Shown here: in pieces, positions 18,374-25,480 of the stretch
Layout of the letters: each line of letters opens with the position of its first letter
Numbering within the stretch: position 1 is the stretch's first letter
IMG/VR virus record: IMGVR_UViG_3300042731_005485
Coordinates: 1 to 31,298 of that record
Reading direction: 5' to 3' (one strand)
From: a virus
Length of the DNA: 31,298 bases
Translations under genes and position numbers: made by a program
Notes under the pieces: generated by a model
Database searches by the model: none
What the model was told of the DNA's origin: nothing
The model's input: only the letters and a program-made list of their open reading frames with translations

Positions 18374-18565
18374 CTACGGAGTTGTAGTCGTTGTGGTTGT
18401 TGAAGTAGTTAGGTAAACTGCATCCCAACTTTCAAACAGCACCTGATTGCCTACCCTGGCATAGATGCCAGAAGTTGTCAGTCTGACCTCCCCATCTTTC
18501 ATGTCGGAGACATCGGCAGGTGTGGTGCCGTCCAACTTAACCTGTCTTGGTCTCAGTCTAGGCAT
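18374..18565 (-). CDS. Small protein with threonine-rich C-terminus (63 aa)
   Basis: A short beta-like protein with GEVRLTTSGIYARVGNQVLF at about 26-45, reminiscent of small fibre or neck modules that bear GEVRL and IYARVG strands, followed by the tail TTSTTTTTTTP. It has an AAGGAG site 8 bases before its ATG and is separated by 14 bases from the next gene, whose N-terminus is again a threonine run. No function is recognised. Confidence 0.5.
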   Translation of the reverse strand: MPRLRPRQVKLDGTTPADVSDMKDGEVRLTTSGIYARVGNQVLFESWDAVYLTTSTTTTTTTP

Positions 18566-18577
18566 TAGCGTGTCTCC

Positions 18578-18916
18578 TTAATCATACATAATACGTGGGG
18601 TGCCAAATTGGTCTGCAACCTGGCGAGGTGTGTCTGCATAACCATCACTCTGCGTAGGCGCGGCGGCCGCTGCAGGATAGTATTTGACAACCATGTGCTC
18701 TCCAGATTCGGGCGCTGGTGTAGCTTCTTCGCCGGTAAGGGTAAAAACCCTTCCAACAACAGTGAAGTCTGTACCTGGTGTAAGGCGTAGGCCATTTATC
18801 CACACTTCTAATGTACCAGATACAAAGCTTTCAGCTACAGTAAAAGCGACCGTACTACCATCAAGGCTGCTAGACATGTCTACAGACTTGGGTAGAACTG
18901 TTCTGTTTAGTGCCAT
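18578..18916 (-). CDS. Small beta-sandwich virion protein (112 aa)
   Basis: Central residues about 20-80 (TLEVWINGLRLTPGTDFTVV, VFTLTGEEATP, ESGEHMVVKYYP) match a beta-structured module common in phage structural proteins: a surface strand ending in NG-x-R/L, a GTDFTV turn, and a closing strand after P-x-SG. The same kind of module appears twice inside the tail sheath downstream. The C-terminus is alanine-rich, then ends DTPRQVADQFGTPRIMYD. Possibly a head-tail or decoration protein. A GAGGG site precedes the ATG. Confidence 0.6.
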   Translation of the reverse strand: MALNRTVLPKSVDMSSSLDGSTVAFTVAESFVSGTLEVWINGLRLTPGTDFTVVGRVFTLTGEEATPAPESGEHMVVKYYPAAAAAPTQSDGYADTPRQVADQFGTPRIMYD

Positions 18917-18935
18917 TTATGTTAACCCTCGCTGG

Positions 18936-19433
18936 TTACGCTAGCTGTATTTCAATCTGCTCTTCGTCTGACTCGGTCACAGCTGTAGCGCCTCCAACCT
19001 TATTCAGCTTCTGCTCGAGGGCTGTAAGAACTGTTGTGCGGGCTTTACCTTCCTTTTCGAGCTCAATAGCTCTACTCAGGAATTCGGCATCGAAGGTACC
19101 AGCGCGTAATTGATCTCTTACTCCGCGAACACCTTGGTCTAGTAAGTCTTCTGCACTAACCTTCTGAGCCTCGACCCTACTGTCCTCTTGACCCTTCTTG
19201 CCCTTTTCCTTAGGTTCGACTTTAGGCTCGGCTTTAGCATTAGGATCCTTGACCTTCATAATGTTGCCATGTTGTAGGCCAGCATTCAGGATCTGTAGGC
19301 TATACTTGCTAAGCTTTGTCTCATCGACTTCCACAGGACCAGGTTTCTGGAAGGTCAGATGCACTATTAGCTTCCTGCTCACAGGATCGACCAGTGACCA
19401 AAAAGCAGCTCTTGGTGTCAGTTTGATGAACAT
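18936..19433 (-). CDS. Hypothetical protein (165 aa)
   Basis: Unrecognised. The N-terminal 55 residues look beta-rich (FIKLTPRAAFWSLVDPVSRK, LIVHLTFQKPG) and may form a small barrel. A lysine/glutamate-rich linker runs from about 60 to 90 (PKVEPKEKGKKGQEDSR), and the second half is helical (SAEDLLDQGVRGVRDQLRAG, AIELEKEGKARTTVLTALEQ). The end is acidic. It has a strong AAGGAG site and follows the S21 gene by 12 bases. A two-domain layout with a linker fits a head-completion or small structural protein, but no family is seen. Confidence 0.55.
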   Translation of the reverse strand: MFIKLTPRAAFWSLVDPVSRKLIVHLTFQKPGPVEVDETKLSKYSLQILNAGLQHGNIMKVKDPNAKAEPKVEPKEKGKKGQEDSRVEAQKVSAEDLLDQGVRGVRDQLRAGTFDAEFLSRAIELEKEGKARTTVLTALEQKLNKVGGATAVTESDEEQIEIQLA

Positions 19434-19445
19434 GATGCTCCTTTC

Positions 19446-19721
19446 TTACCATCTTCGAGCTTTGAGACGTTTTCGGAGCTTCTCTTGAAGCTCTTCTTCT
19501 CTCTCTAGCTCTCTGCGACGAATCGCTTGCCGTTTCTTGTTGTGCCTTTTTTGAGATGGTTTCATAAAGGCACGGCGTTCAAGCACATGCTTGATTGTTC
19601 CTTCTTTCTCCACAAGCTTTCTGAACTTCTTAACCGCGGCTTCGAAGGATTTGAATTCTCCAACATTCACACTAAGAGGTTTGAACTTTTCCAGGTAGCC
19701 GTTATCCAAATCCAAAGACAT
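19446..19721 (-). CDS. rpsU: Bacterial ribosomal protein bS21 homologue
   Basis: Residues about 21-70 match the small-subunit protein S21: SFEAAVKKFRKLVEKEGTIK, then ERRAFMKPSQKRHNKK and AIRRR, in the same order as in bacterial S21 (the F-x-x-A-x-x-x-F basic helix, EK-x-G, RR-x-F/Y-x-KP and a basic tail). At 91 residues it is longer than the roughly 70-residue bacterial form because of an N-terminal extension of about 20 residues and a longer charged C-terminal helix. S21 binds near the 16S 3' end and affects initiation and Shine-Dalgarno recognition. Phage copies of S21 are known. Here it lies between capsid and tail genes with a GAGGTG site, so it is likely made late, at high dose. Confidence 0.85.
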   Translation of the reverse strand: MSLDLDNGYLEKFKPLSVNVGEFKSFEAAVKKFRKLVEKEGTIKHVLERRAFMKPSQKRHNKKRQAIRRRELEREEELQEKLRKRLKARRW

Positions 19722-19735
19722 TAAACACCTCGATT

Positions 19736-19987
19736 CTATGCTGATGTAGTCGTAGTAGTCGTGGTTGATGTTGTAGTCGTGGTTGATGTTGTAGTCGCGT
19801 TAAAGATAGCTTGTGCCTCAGGGAGCATTACCGTGATCATATGGCGTTTAGACCAATCATCACTTGGTGTAGCTCCTAGAGCCTCTAAGCGAGCCATAAA
19901 CCGCGCTTTACTCCAGTCAGTCTCACCAGTGAGACCGTCCATCGCTGAAAGCTGGTCGTGGAGATACTTCTTACTTCTATCTGCCAT
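19736..19987 (-). CDS. Small protein with poly-threonine C-terminal tail (83 aa)
   Basis: Residues 1-63 form a charged, helical, tryptophan-containing domain. DWSKARFMARLEALGATPS at about 24-42 and DWSKRHMITVMLPEAQ at about 44-59 repeat the DWSK opening, suggesting two short similar helices. The last 20 residues are nearly all threonine with serines at intervals, made of a TTTSTT hexamer coded by an 18-base DNA repeat. It has a GGGAGAT site before the ATG. The neighbours are structural genes. The tail could be a flexible or glycosylated linker; no function is recognised. Confidence 0.55.
   Translation of the reverse strand: MADRSKKYLHDQLSAMDGLTGETDWSKARFMARLEALGATPSDDWSKRHMITVMLPEAQAIFNATTTSTTTTTSTTTTTTTSA
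19755..19797 (+). repeat. 18-bp tandem direct repeat, 2.4 copies
   Basis: The unit gtagtcgtggttgatgtt occurs at 19755-19772 and 19773-19790, followed by a 7-base partial copy. It encodes the TTTSTT units of the overlying minus-strand gene. It is an in-frame coding repeat, not a CRISPR array. Confidence 0.85.
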
Positions 19988-20003
19988 GTCACGATCTCCC
20001 GAT

Positions 20004-20351
20004 TTATAGGCCAGCTGCTGCTGGGCCTAGTGTTAAAAGGGCCTTAACAAAAGCGGCTATGACGTCGATACCTATTACTGGAGCGAGAACACCTCCGAGT
20101 AAGGCCGCACCAATACATCCTACAAGGATATACTTATGCAGCGTCTTGAACTTCTTATCGTGGCAAGCTTTACAGGCTTCGCAGTCTTCAGCGTGCTCTT
20201 TCCAATCTTCTTTGCGAGAGTCATTAATCTCATCTATAGATGTCCTGACTCCATCGATGCATCCAGCTAGCTTATCGAACTTCGAGTCCAAGTATTTCTG
20301 GTGCTCGCCCACAAACGTCTCGAATGTATCCTTACTCAATGGCTCTGCCAT
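20004..20351 (-). CDS. Small coiled-coil protein with C-terminal membrane segments (115 aa)
   Basis: The first 70 residues are charged and helical (FVGEHQKYLDSKFDKLAGCI) and carry a cysteine cluster, CEACKACHD at about 57-65. From about residue 74 to the end the protein is hydrophobic (YILVGCIGAALLGGVLAPVI, then a second segment VIAAFVKALLTLGPAAAGL), giving one or two membrane helices. This layout resembles XhlA-type holin accessory proteins or other small phage membrane proteins, but a capsid-flanking location is not typical for lysis genes. The ribosome site is weak. Function is unknown. Confidence 0.55.
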   Translation of the reverse strand: MAEPLSKDTFETFVGEHQKYLDSKFDKLAGCIDGVRTSIDEINDSRKEDWKEHAEDCEACKACHDKKFKTLHKYILVGCIGAALLGGVLAPVIGIDVIAAFVKALLTLGPAAAGL

Positions 20352-20371
20352 TTTGATCTACCCGTTAGATA

Positions 20372-20399
20372 CAACCCTGGCCTAGAGCGGCCAGGGTTG
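20372..20399 (-). terminator. Strong hairpin after the capsid gene
   Basis: An 11-base-pair perfect stem (CAACCCTGGCC with GGCCAGGGTTG) with a 6-base loop lies 22 bases past the capsid stop. It is not followed by a clear U-tract on the minus strand, so it may act as a partial terminator or an mRNA stabiliser of the capsid transcript rather than a full stop. Confidence 0.6.
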
Positions 20400-20420
20400 C
20401 TCTATACTAGGAAGTCAGCT

Positions 20421-21626
20421 TTAGCTGATCGGAGTAGTCGGGTCGATTTCGCCTACACTACCACTGATGTCAATAGTAGTTGAGGCGGGCAGTACCACGT
20501 GGTTCGGACGTACGTAGACGTTCTTAAGGGTACCGATTGCCTGGCCTTCGTTCAGGATCGCTACGGCATACCTTTCCCGAATCTTGATCTTGCGGATGTC
20601 GCGTGCAGGATCATCAAACTCTTCTGTCATGGGCTCTTCGTCCACGATCAGGGCACCGAGGTTGGCGCTATCGAAGATCATGATGTCCGTAAGCTTTGTG
20701 ACCGGGTTGTAAGGCACAAAGGGGCTCACGATAATCCGGAAGGGGATTGGGAAGTAGGATGGCAGCACAGGAGCAGAATTGATATTCTGGCTATATGCGG
20801 TCAGCGGATCTGAGTCTGGATCGATGTTCTGACCCGGGCTGTATCCGAGACCACCCTGAGCTGAGTTATCCCATGGTGCGCGACCGGCTGGATTTCCCTT
20901 CCACGAAGCGAAGAAGGTTCCACCACCGGCAGCAAGAGCGAAAGCACGCAGGATGGGATCCTTAACCCACATGATCCATGTTAATGGATGCATTAAGAGG
21001 GTGTCAGGCATCCAGCCTTGTGCAATAATCTGTCCGAACGCGTCGAAAATGTCGTCCATAACAACGGAACCGTTGGCAGAGCCGTCGAGTCCGCGGCCAT
21101 GGGTCACGCCGAACAGCGAGTTGGCGGGGGTCACATTATCAAAGCAAACTACACCCATTGAATTGATGTAGTTGAAGATCTTTTGCTCTTTGTGACGAGC
21201 AAGAGCGCGACCTGCAGCACGTAAGTGCATGCCGATGACGTCGTACTGTGAGTACTTGATCATCTCGTCAGTAACCTTCACGGCCACACCGGACTTTCCG
21301 ATGGTCGCCGTAACGGTTGCTCCACCCATTTGGAGCTGACGCTCTGGATATTCCTGACCTTCAGCGATATCCGCGGCAACGAGGGCACCGACAGCCGGGA
21401 ACGTAATCGTCTGACCGGCATGATACTCAATCCTTTGCAGGAGAGAAGTACCCACTAACAGAGGTTCGGCAGCCTCTTTGACTATATTGGATACCACCTT
21501 GGGGAGGAACATAGCGGCGTTGGGAACACTGATGGCGTCTTTCATTTCCACCCTTTGGTCGCCCTCAACCGGCATACCATTGTTCCGCCAGACGAATTCG
21601 TAGGTGGTTAGATCGTTGAATTCCAT
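20421..21626 (-). CDS. Major capsid protein, HK97 fold
   Basis: At 401 residues it has the usual length. The N-terminal segment leads to SVPNAAMFLPKVVSNIVKEA and LLQRIEYHAGQTITFPA, then GQEYPERQLQMGGATVTATI and KVTDEMIKYSQYDVIGMHLR, typical of the HK97-type N-arm, E-loop and spine helix. The central region has MPDTLLMHPLTWIMWVKDP, a common P-domain segment, and the C-terminal part has the usual RERYAVAILNEGQAIGTLKN. It assembles the icosahedral shell on the scaffold and is probably cleaved or matured by the upstream protease. A strong GAGGAGG site lies 9 bases before the ATG, and a hairpin follows the stop, consistent with very high expression. Confidence 0.88.
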   Translation of the reverse strand: MEFNDLTTYEFVWRNNGMPVEGDQRVEMKDAISVPNAAMFLPKVVSNIVKEAAEPLLVGTSLLQRIEYHAGQTITFPAVGALVAADIAEGQEYPERQLQMGGATVTATIGKSGVAVKVTDEMIKYSQYDVIGMHLRAAGRALARHKEQKIFNYINSMGVVCFDNVTPANSLFGVTHGRGLDGSANGSVVMDDIFDAFGQIIAQGWMPDTLLMHPLTWIMWVKDPILRAFALAAGGGTFFASWKGNPAGRAPWDNSAQGGLGYSPGQNIDPDSDPLTAYSQNINSAPVLPSYFPIPFRIIVSPFVPYNPVTKLTDIMIFDSANLGALIVDEEPMTEEFDDPARDIRKIKIRERYAVAILNEGQAIGTLKNVYVRPNHVVLPASTTIDISGSVGEIDPTTPIS

Positions 21627-21649
21627 TTTAAAGGGATCCTCCTCAGTCC

Positions 21650-22675
21650 TTATCGGTTGATCAGGTTGATACGAACGACGCCCTTGGCAGCTGTTCCACC
21701 AGCATAGCTGATGTTATCCGGCAAACCATCGTTTGCTGAACCAGGCATCTGATCCAGTTCGCCCAGTCCTTCATAGGCTGTGCGCACGCGATCCAGGTAA
21801 TCCTTTGGATAACCTGTGTCAATTGCCCAAACCTGGCCAATGATATCATTGAAGCCTTCTGTTCCAGCCCATTCGACCATGTCGGAGCTAGCGTCAAAGG
21901 TCAAGAAATCTCCAGGCAGTAAGGCAAGACCGGAGTCGTAAACACATGAGAGCTGTGGGAACTTGATTAAGCTCTTGTCGTCGATTCGTGGCAGCTCGAT
22001 GTAGTAGTCACAAAGGACTGCAACTTGGTGCTGCCTGTTATAGTTGTGATGTGTATAATCCGCAGGATTAAATCCATCACCACCAGCCCAACGGAAGTAA
22101 TTGTAAGGTGCTATTCCGATGGGGTCACTGATAAAAACGACCTGTGTGAGGTCGCCGTCAGCGTCGTCTTCATCTGCTGTTACCATGTCAATAACACGTT
22201 TTGTCACGGCACCTGTAAAAACTGCAGTGAAGAAGTTCTCCACAACGTAGTCCCCAGACTCAACATCGTTTCCGGTGTGTGTCTGTACTGGAACACCACT
22301 CGCTACTGGGTCCACGTCGGTGGAGTCGTAAACTCCAGCACCGGCAGTCATACCAGTAAGAGCATCAACAGCAGCGCGAGCAGCTGTCCTATTTGCTCCC
22401 TGGAGTCCACCATTGCCATCCCAGGCGGTCTTGTAAGCAGCGGCTTGCAGTGCTAGGCCAGCAGGGACCACATTGCCATCACTGTCGAGGGCAACTACCT
22501 TACCAGCTGAGACTACGTAGTAGTCTTCTGAGTACTTGTCGAAGCGGACAAGCTTCAGGTAATCAGCTGGGTGGAGTTCTTCCGCGGGACGAATACCTTC
22601 GGAAATCTCGATATTAGGAGTCAGGTTGCCCACGTGATCCCACGTTTTGTGGTTAGCGGCATAAGGTTGGTACAT
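21650..22675 (-). CDS. Probable head decoration protein (341 aa)
   Basis: The gene lies between the protease-scaffold and capsid genes, where a decoration protein gene is often found (gpD in lambda). The protein is beta-rich and contains VVSAGKVVALDSDGNVVPAG at about residue 53, a pattern seen in phage decoration and capsid beta-barrel domains, and a similar turn near LLPGDFLTFDASSDMVEWAG, followed by IIGQVWAIDTGYP. There are Asp-rich and Thr/Ala-rich stretches, one cysteine and no membrane segment. The start overlaps the previous stop (TAATG) with a GAGGAGGAT site upstream. It could instead be a minor capsid or vertex protein; the decoration role is inferred from position and these motifs. 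Confidence 0.6.
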   Translation of the reverse strand: MYQPYAANHKTWDHVGNLTPNIEISEGIRPAEELHPADYLKLVRFDKYSEDYYVVSAGKVVALDSDGNVVPAGLALQAAAYKTAWDGNGGLQGANRTAARAAVDALTGMTAGAGVYDSTDVDPVASGVPVQTHTGNDVESGDYVVENFFTAVFTGAVTKRVIDMVTADEDDADGDLTQVVFISDPIGIAPYNYFRWAGGDGFNPADYTHHNYNRQHQVAVLCDYYIELPRIDDKSLIKFPQLSCVYDSGLALLPGDFLTFDASSDMVEWAGTEGFNDIIGQVWAIDTGYPKDYLDRVRTAYEGLGELDQMPGSANDGLPDNISYAGGTAAKGVVRINLINR

Positions 22676-25401
22676 TACTTGTTATCCTCCTCGTGATTGT
22701 CTTCGAACTCGAGGTGTTCGCCGAATTTATCTTTCATGGCCTTGAGCCATTCACGGGCCACCTTCGGGCCGGAGCGCTTATGCAACTTGTTGAAGGTTGC
22801 CATTATGCTTTCCTTGGAAGGTAATTGCCCCTGAGATTTGGCGTCCCCGCCGTCCGTTTGAACGGTTGGATCTTTTACAGTCCCTTCGGGTTCACTTGCC
22901 ATACCGTCGTTAAGTCTTTCCGCTGCCTTGTCAACGTCGAAGGCATCTTCCAGCTTACTAACGGAATCTCTCATCTCAGCGAGGCTATGAGTAGTAAACT
23001 CATCCCGAGCAGCGTCCACATCCTCAATGGATTCGCCACTTAGGATGCGTAGCTCAATAGCACGGTCGGCGAGACGATTACTCAACTCAGTTGTAAGTTG
23101 AATGTTTTCTTCGCTGAGGATGCGGTAATCATCCTCAAGCACCACTAGTTGATCCTTCTGGACTTCAAGCTTTGCGTCTTTGGCTTCTGCGTCAGCAGTA
23201 ACCTCTGTGCAAGCTGGGCATCCTTCTACAATAGTAACCTCACCATCCTTAACTGTCACAGTGAAGGTGCCTTCATCGAAACAGTCTTTGAACAGGAGAT
23301 TCAGTTCTTGTAGTTCAAGGTCCTTCCCACCCTTACAGGCAGGCAGGCTACTCCAGTGTTTGCAAACACAAGCCTTGATTCCACCAGGATTTGGAGCATG
23401 CCTTGCGTATGACAACGCAGAGATTGCACGCTTCTTTGTGTTGACCGGGTAGCTGCCCTTGGGGGCTCCACCCGCAGGACCACAGAAAGGACCTGTCTTG
23501 TATTTTCCTACGTTTGACCCGCCGGGCTTGTCTTGGGGACGCTTCTTGGCGGCATCTTCATCATCTAACAGGTCTTCAGTGTCGTCTGTTGCCTCAAGCA
23601 ACTCATCGTCATCGGGAAGCAATTCAGCATGCAGGTCAATCAGGTCATTGATTCTTTCCATCGGAAACGCAAACTCTTGGCTGTCTTCCGTGGTGTCATC
23701 TTCTTGACCATCCTTGCATTCGTCCTTGTCTTTCCCATCCTCTTCGGAGCACTTCATAGACTTCTTTCTCCGATCGAGGACTTCGACGATGGCATCTTTT
23801 ATCCCAGGACTGTCATATCCTTCCAGCACGGTTAGAGCAGCATCGATGTGCTCACAGTCATGCATTGGAAAGGACTTAGTCGTGGGATGTGCGAAGTCGG
23901 AAGCCTTAAGCAGGTTAAGAGTTTCCTCGTTGAGGTGGTTATCCTCAGAGAGGTGCTCTTTAACCTTCTCATATGACTTCTCGGGATCGAGGATGTCTTT
24001 GAGGTCGAGCAGTTCTTGATCAGCGTCTTGGGTGTCCTCGTCGCTATCTCCATCCTGCCCATCAGCATCCTGAGTTTCATCGTCGTCTTGGTCGGCGTCT
24101 TTAGTATCGCCCTCCGGGTCGTCGGCATCTTGCACGTCACCCTCATCACTATCGTCGCTGTCAGCGCCTTTAGTGTCGTCATCAGCATCGGCGTCCTTGG
24201 TGTCGCCTTCGCTATCGACAGGTTCGGTGGGCTCTGCATCAGCAGCTTGTGCGTCAGCTTCAGCGTCGGCCTTGACCTGTAGTTCAACTTCATTGTCTTC
24301 CAATTCGACTTCGATCTCAGTAGCCTTGTCCCTCAGCTTCTGGCTCAATTCGACTTTAGCATCGAAATACTCTGCTTCTTCTTTATCGCAGCAGTTTATG
24401 CTCAGAAGTGAGTGAGCCAGTTTCAGAGTCTCCTCGTCTTTTACCAGCTCTTCAGGCAGGTCCTTGGAGGTATCTTCGAGTACAGTCATAATGAGATCCA
24501 GAACTTCTTGCTCTCTGGTTTTTTCACTCATCGAATCTATAACCTCCTCTAGGGGTCCTTCAGCATCTTTGAGACTGATTTCTGCCTCACTTGCCATGTC
24601 CAAAATACACGCAGGACCTTTACAAAAAAGTCTTACGTCTACATTGCGAGGCTCGAAGTCAGAATCAGTCGCCATATGGAGAGGTGTTCCTTCCAGTATC
24701 TCGACGTTTTTAGCCTCCCTGTCGGCAGGCTTGTTGACATATGAAACCTCACTGTAGAGATGTTTGCCGGGAATCAGGACACACTCTTGGTCTTCATAGG
24801 TATTCCCGGGTTCATGTTCACACCACCCATCTGCGACCCAGTTTTGCATGCAGACACCACAGTAAGCAGCATCTGAGCTGTGTGCAGTTGACACCGTTAG
24901 ATAACGGTTGTCTAGGACCTTCTGGATAGCATCGGGATCGGTTATCTCAGCTAACAGCTCAATATAACCAAGACCCTGATAGTCTTCCCTGTCCTGCCAG
25001 TTCTTTAGAAAGTACTGAACAGACTTCTGAAGGTCTTTGTCTTTCATTCCACCTACGTGGAGTTTTTGCATCCACAGATCGTTTTGTGGGTACAGATGAG
25101 TTAGGTCCACGTAACGTGCGCTCTGTACACGTCCGATAGGATCTTTGAAGTCGTCGTGGTGTGTAAGCACAGGCTTTTTATATGGAAGCACAAAAGTAGA
25201 TGCACCATCGCGCATCCGCTCCGGCAGATAAAAGCCCTTATTGCCAGTTCTCAACCCAGCGTGTGTAGCAGCTATCTTTACGAGTAACGAAGCGTTAGAC
25301 GTACTAATAGCGTCTGAGTCTTTGAACCGGTCAAGGTGTTTTGTAGCCACGACAGCTCCCCTAACGGTATCCGTGAAGAGAGCATAGCGGTCCTTGCTCA
25401 T
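22675..25401 (-). CDS. Prohead maturation protease with fused scaffold regions
   Basis: The 908-residue protein sits between portal and capsid genes, where the protease and scaffold lie. Residues about 1-235 look like a herpesvirus-assemblin-type prohead protease: KPVLTHHDD (candidate catalytic His81 or His82), DPIGRVQSA, then YLTVSTAHSSD with candidate nucleophile Ser171. A metal-like cluster follows (C181, C184, C194, H196, C207) and then YSEVSYVNKPADREA, which is common in large-phage proteases. An Asp-rich repeat region spans about 378-462. Two related modules at about 509-545 (KSFPMHDCEHIDAAL) and 648-683 (KGSYPVNTKKRAISALSYAR) resemble a small phage module often classed as a DUF. A coiled coil lies at about 740-835 and a basic/acidic end at 867-908, as in scaffolds. 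Such proteases normally cleave scaffold and capsid during maturation. Confidence 0.75.
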   Translation of the reverse strand: MSKDRYALFTDTVRGAVVATKHLDRFKDSDAISTSNASLLVKIAATHAGLRTGNKGFYLPERMRDGASTFVLPYKKPVLTHHDDFKDPIGRVQSARYVDLTHLYPQNDLWMQKLHVGGMKDKDLQKSVQYFLKNWQDREDYQGLGYIELLAEITDPDAIQKVLDNRYLTVSTAHSSDAAYCGVCMQNWVADGWCEHEPGNTYEDQECVLIPGKHLYSEVSYVNKPADREAKNVEILEGTPLHMATDSDFEPRNVDVRLFCKGPACILDMASEAEISLKDAEGPLEEVIDSMSEKTREQEVLDLIMTVLEDTSKDLPEELVKDEETLKLAHSLLSINCCDKEEAEYFDAKVELSQKLRDKATEIEVELEDNEVELQVKADAEADAQAADAEPTEPVDSEGDTKDADADDDTKGADSDDSDEGDVQDADDPEGDTKDADQDDDETQDADGQDGDSDEDTQDADQELLDLKDILDPEKSYEKVKEHLSEDNHLNEETLNLLKASDFAHPTTKSFPMHDCEHIDAALTVLEGYDSPGIKDAIVEVLDRRKKSMKCSEEDGKDKDECKDGQEDDTTEDSQEFAFPMERINDLIDLHAELLPDDDELLEATDDTEDLLDDEDAAKKRPQDKPGGSNVGKYKTGPFCGPAGGAPKGSYPVNTKKRAISALSYARHAPNPGGIKACVCKHWSSLPACKGGKDLELQELNLLFKDCFDEGTFTVTVKDGEVTIVEGCPACTEVTADAEAKDAKLEVQKDQLVVLEDDYRILSEENIQLTTELSNRLADRAIELRILSGESIEDVDAARDEFTTHSLAEMRDSVSKLEDAFDVDKAAERLNDGMASEPEGTVKDPTVQTDGGDAKSQGQLPSKESIMATFNKLHKRSGPKVAREWLKAMKDKFGEHLEFEDNHEEDNK
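24016..24270 (-). repeat. Acidic Asp/Ala repeat region in the protease-scaffold protein
   Basis: Residues about 378-462 are built from imperfect repeats of the type DTKDADxDDD, with DAD/ADA units separated by Gly, Thr or Gln. The region has almost no hydrophobic residues, so it is probably a disordered acidic linker between protease and scaffold parts. Confidence 0.7.
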
Positions 25402-25408
25402 CGAGATG

Positions 25409-25413
25409 TCCTC
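25409..25413 (-). promoter_or_regulatory. Ribosome binding site fixing the start at 25401
   Basis: GAGGA lies 7 bases before the ATG at 25401 (MSKDRYALFT). The in-frame ATG at 25488 would add 29 residues, overlap the portal gene and lacks an equal site, so 25401 is preferred. Confidence 0.65.
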
Positions 25414-25426
25414 GCAATTGTTAATA

Positions 25427-25449
25427 GTCACTTGTATAGTAAAGGTGAC
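25427..25449 (-). promoter_or_regulatory. Imperfect inverted repeat before the protease gene
   Basis: The 79-base gap between portal stop and protease start contains GTCAC...GTGAC arms extended by TT/AA around an 8-base loop TACTATAC. It could be a small mRNA hairpin or a binding site. I see no convincing -35/-10 pair beside it, and no U-tract follows. Confidence 0.22.
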
Positions 25450-25480
25450 AAACGAAATAATGTTACGTGATTGCGTTTTT

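Noticed and set aside
19741-19800. Repeat array resembling CRISPR
   Set aside because: It is a directly adjoining 18-bp coding tandem repeat without spacers.
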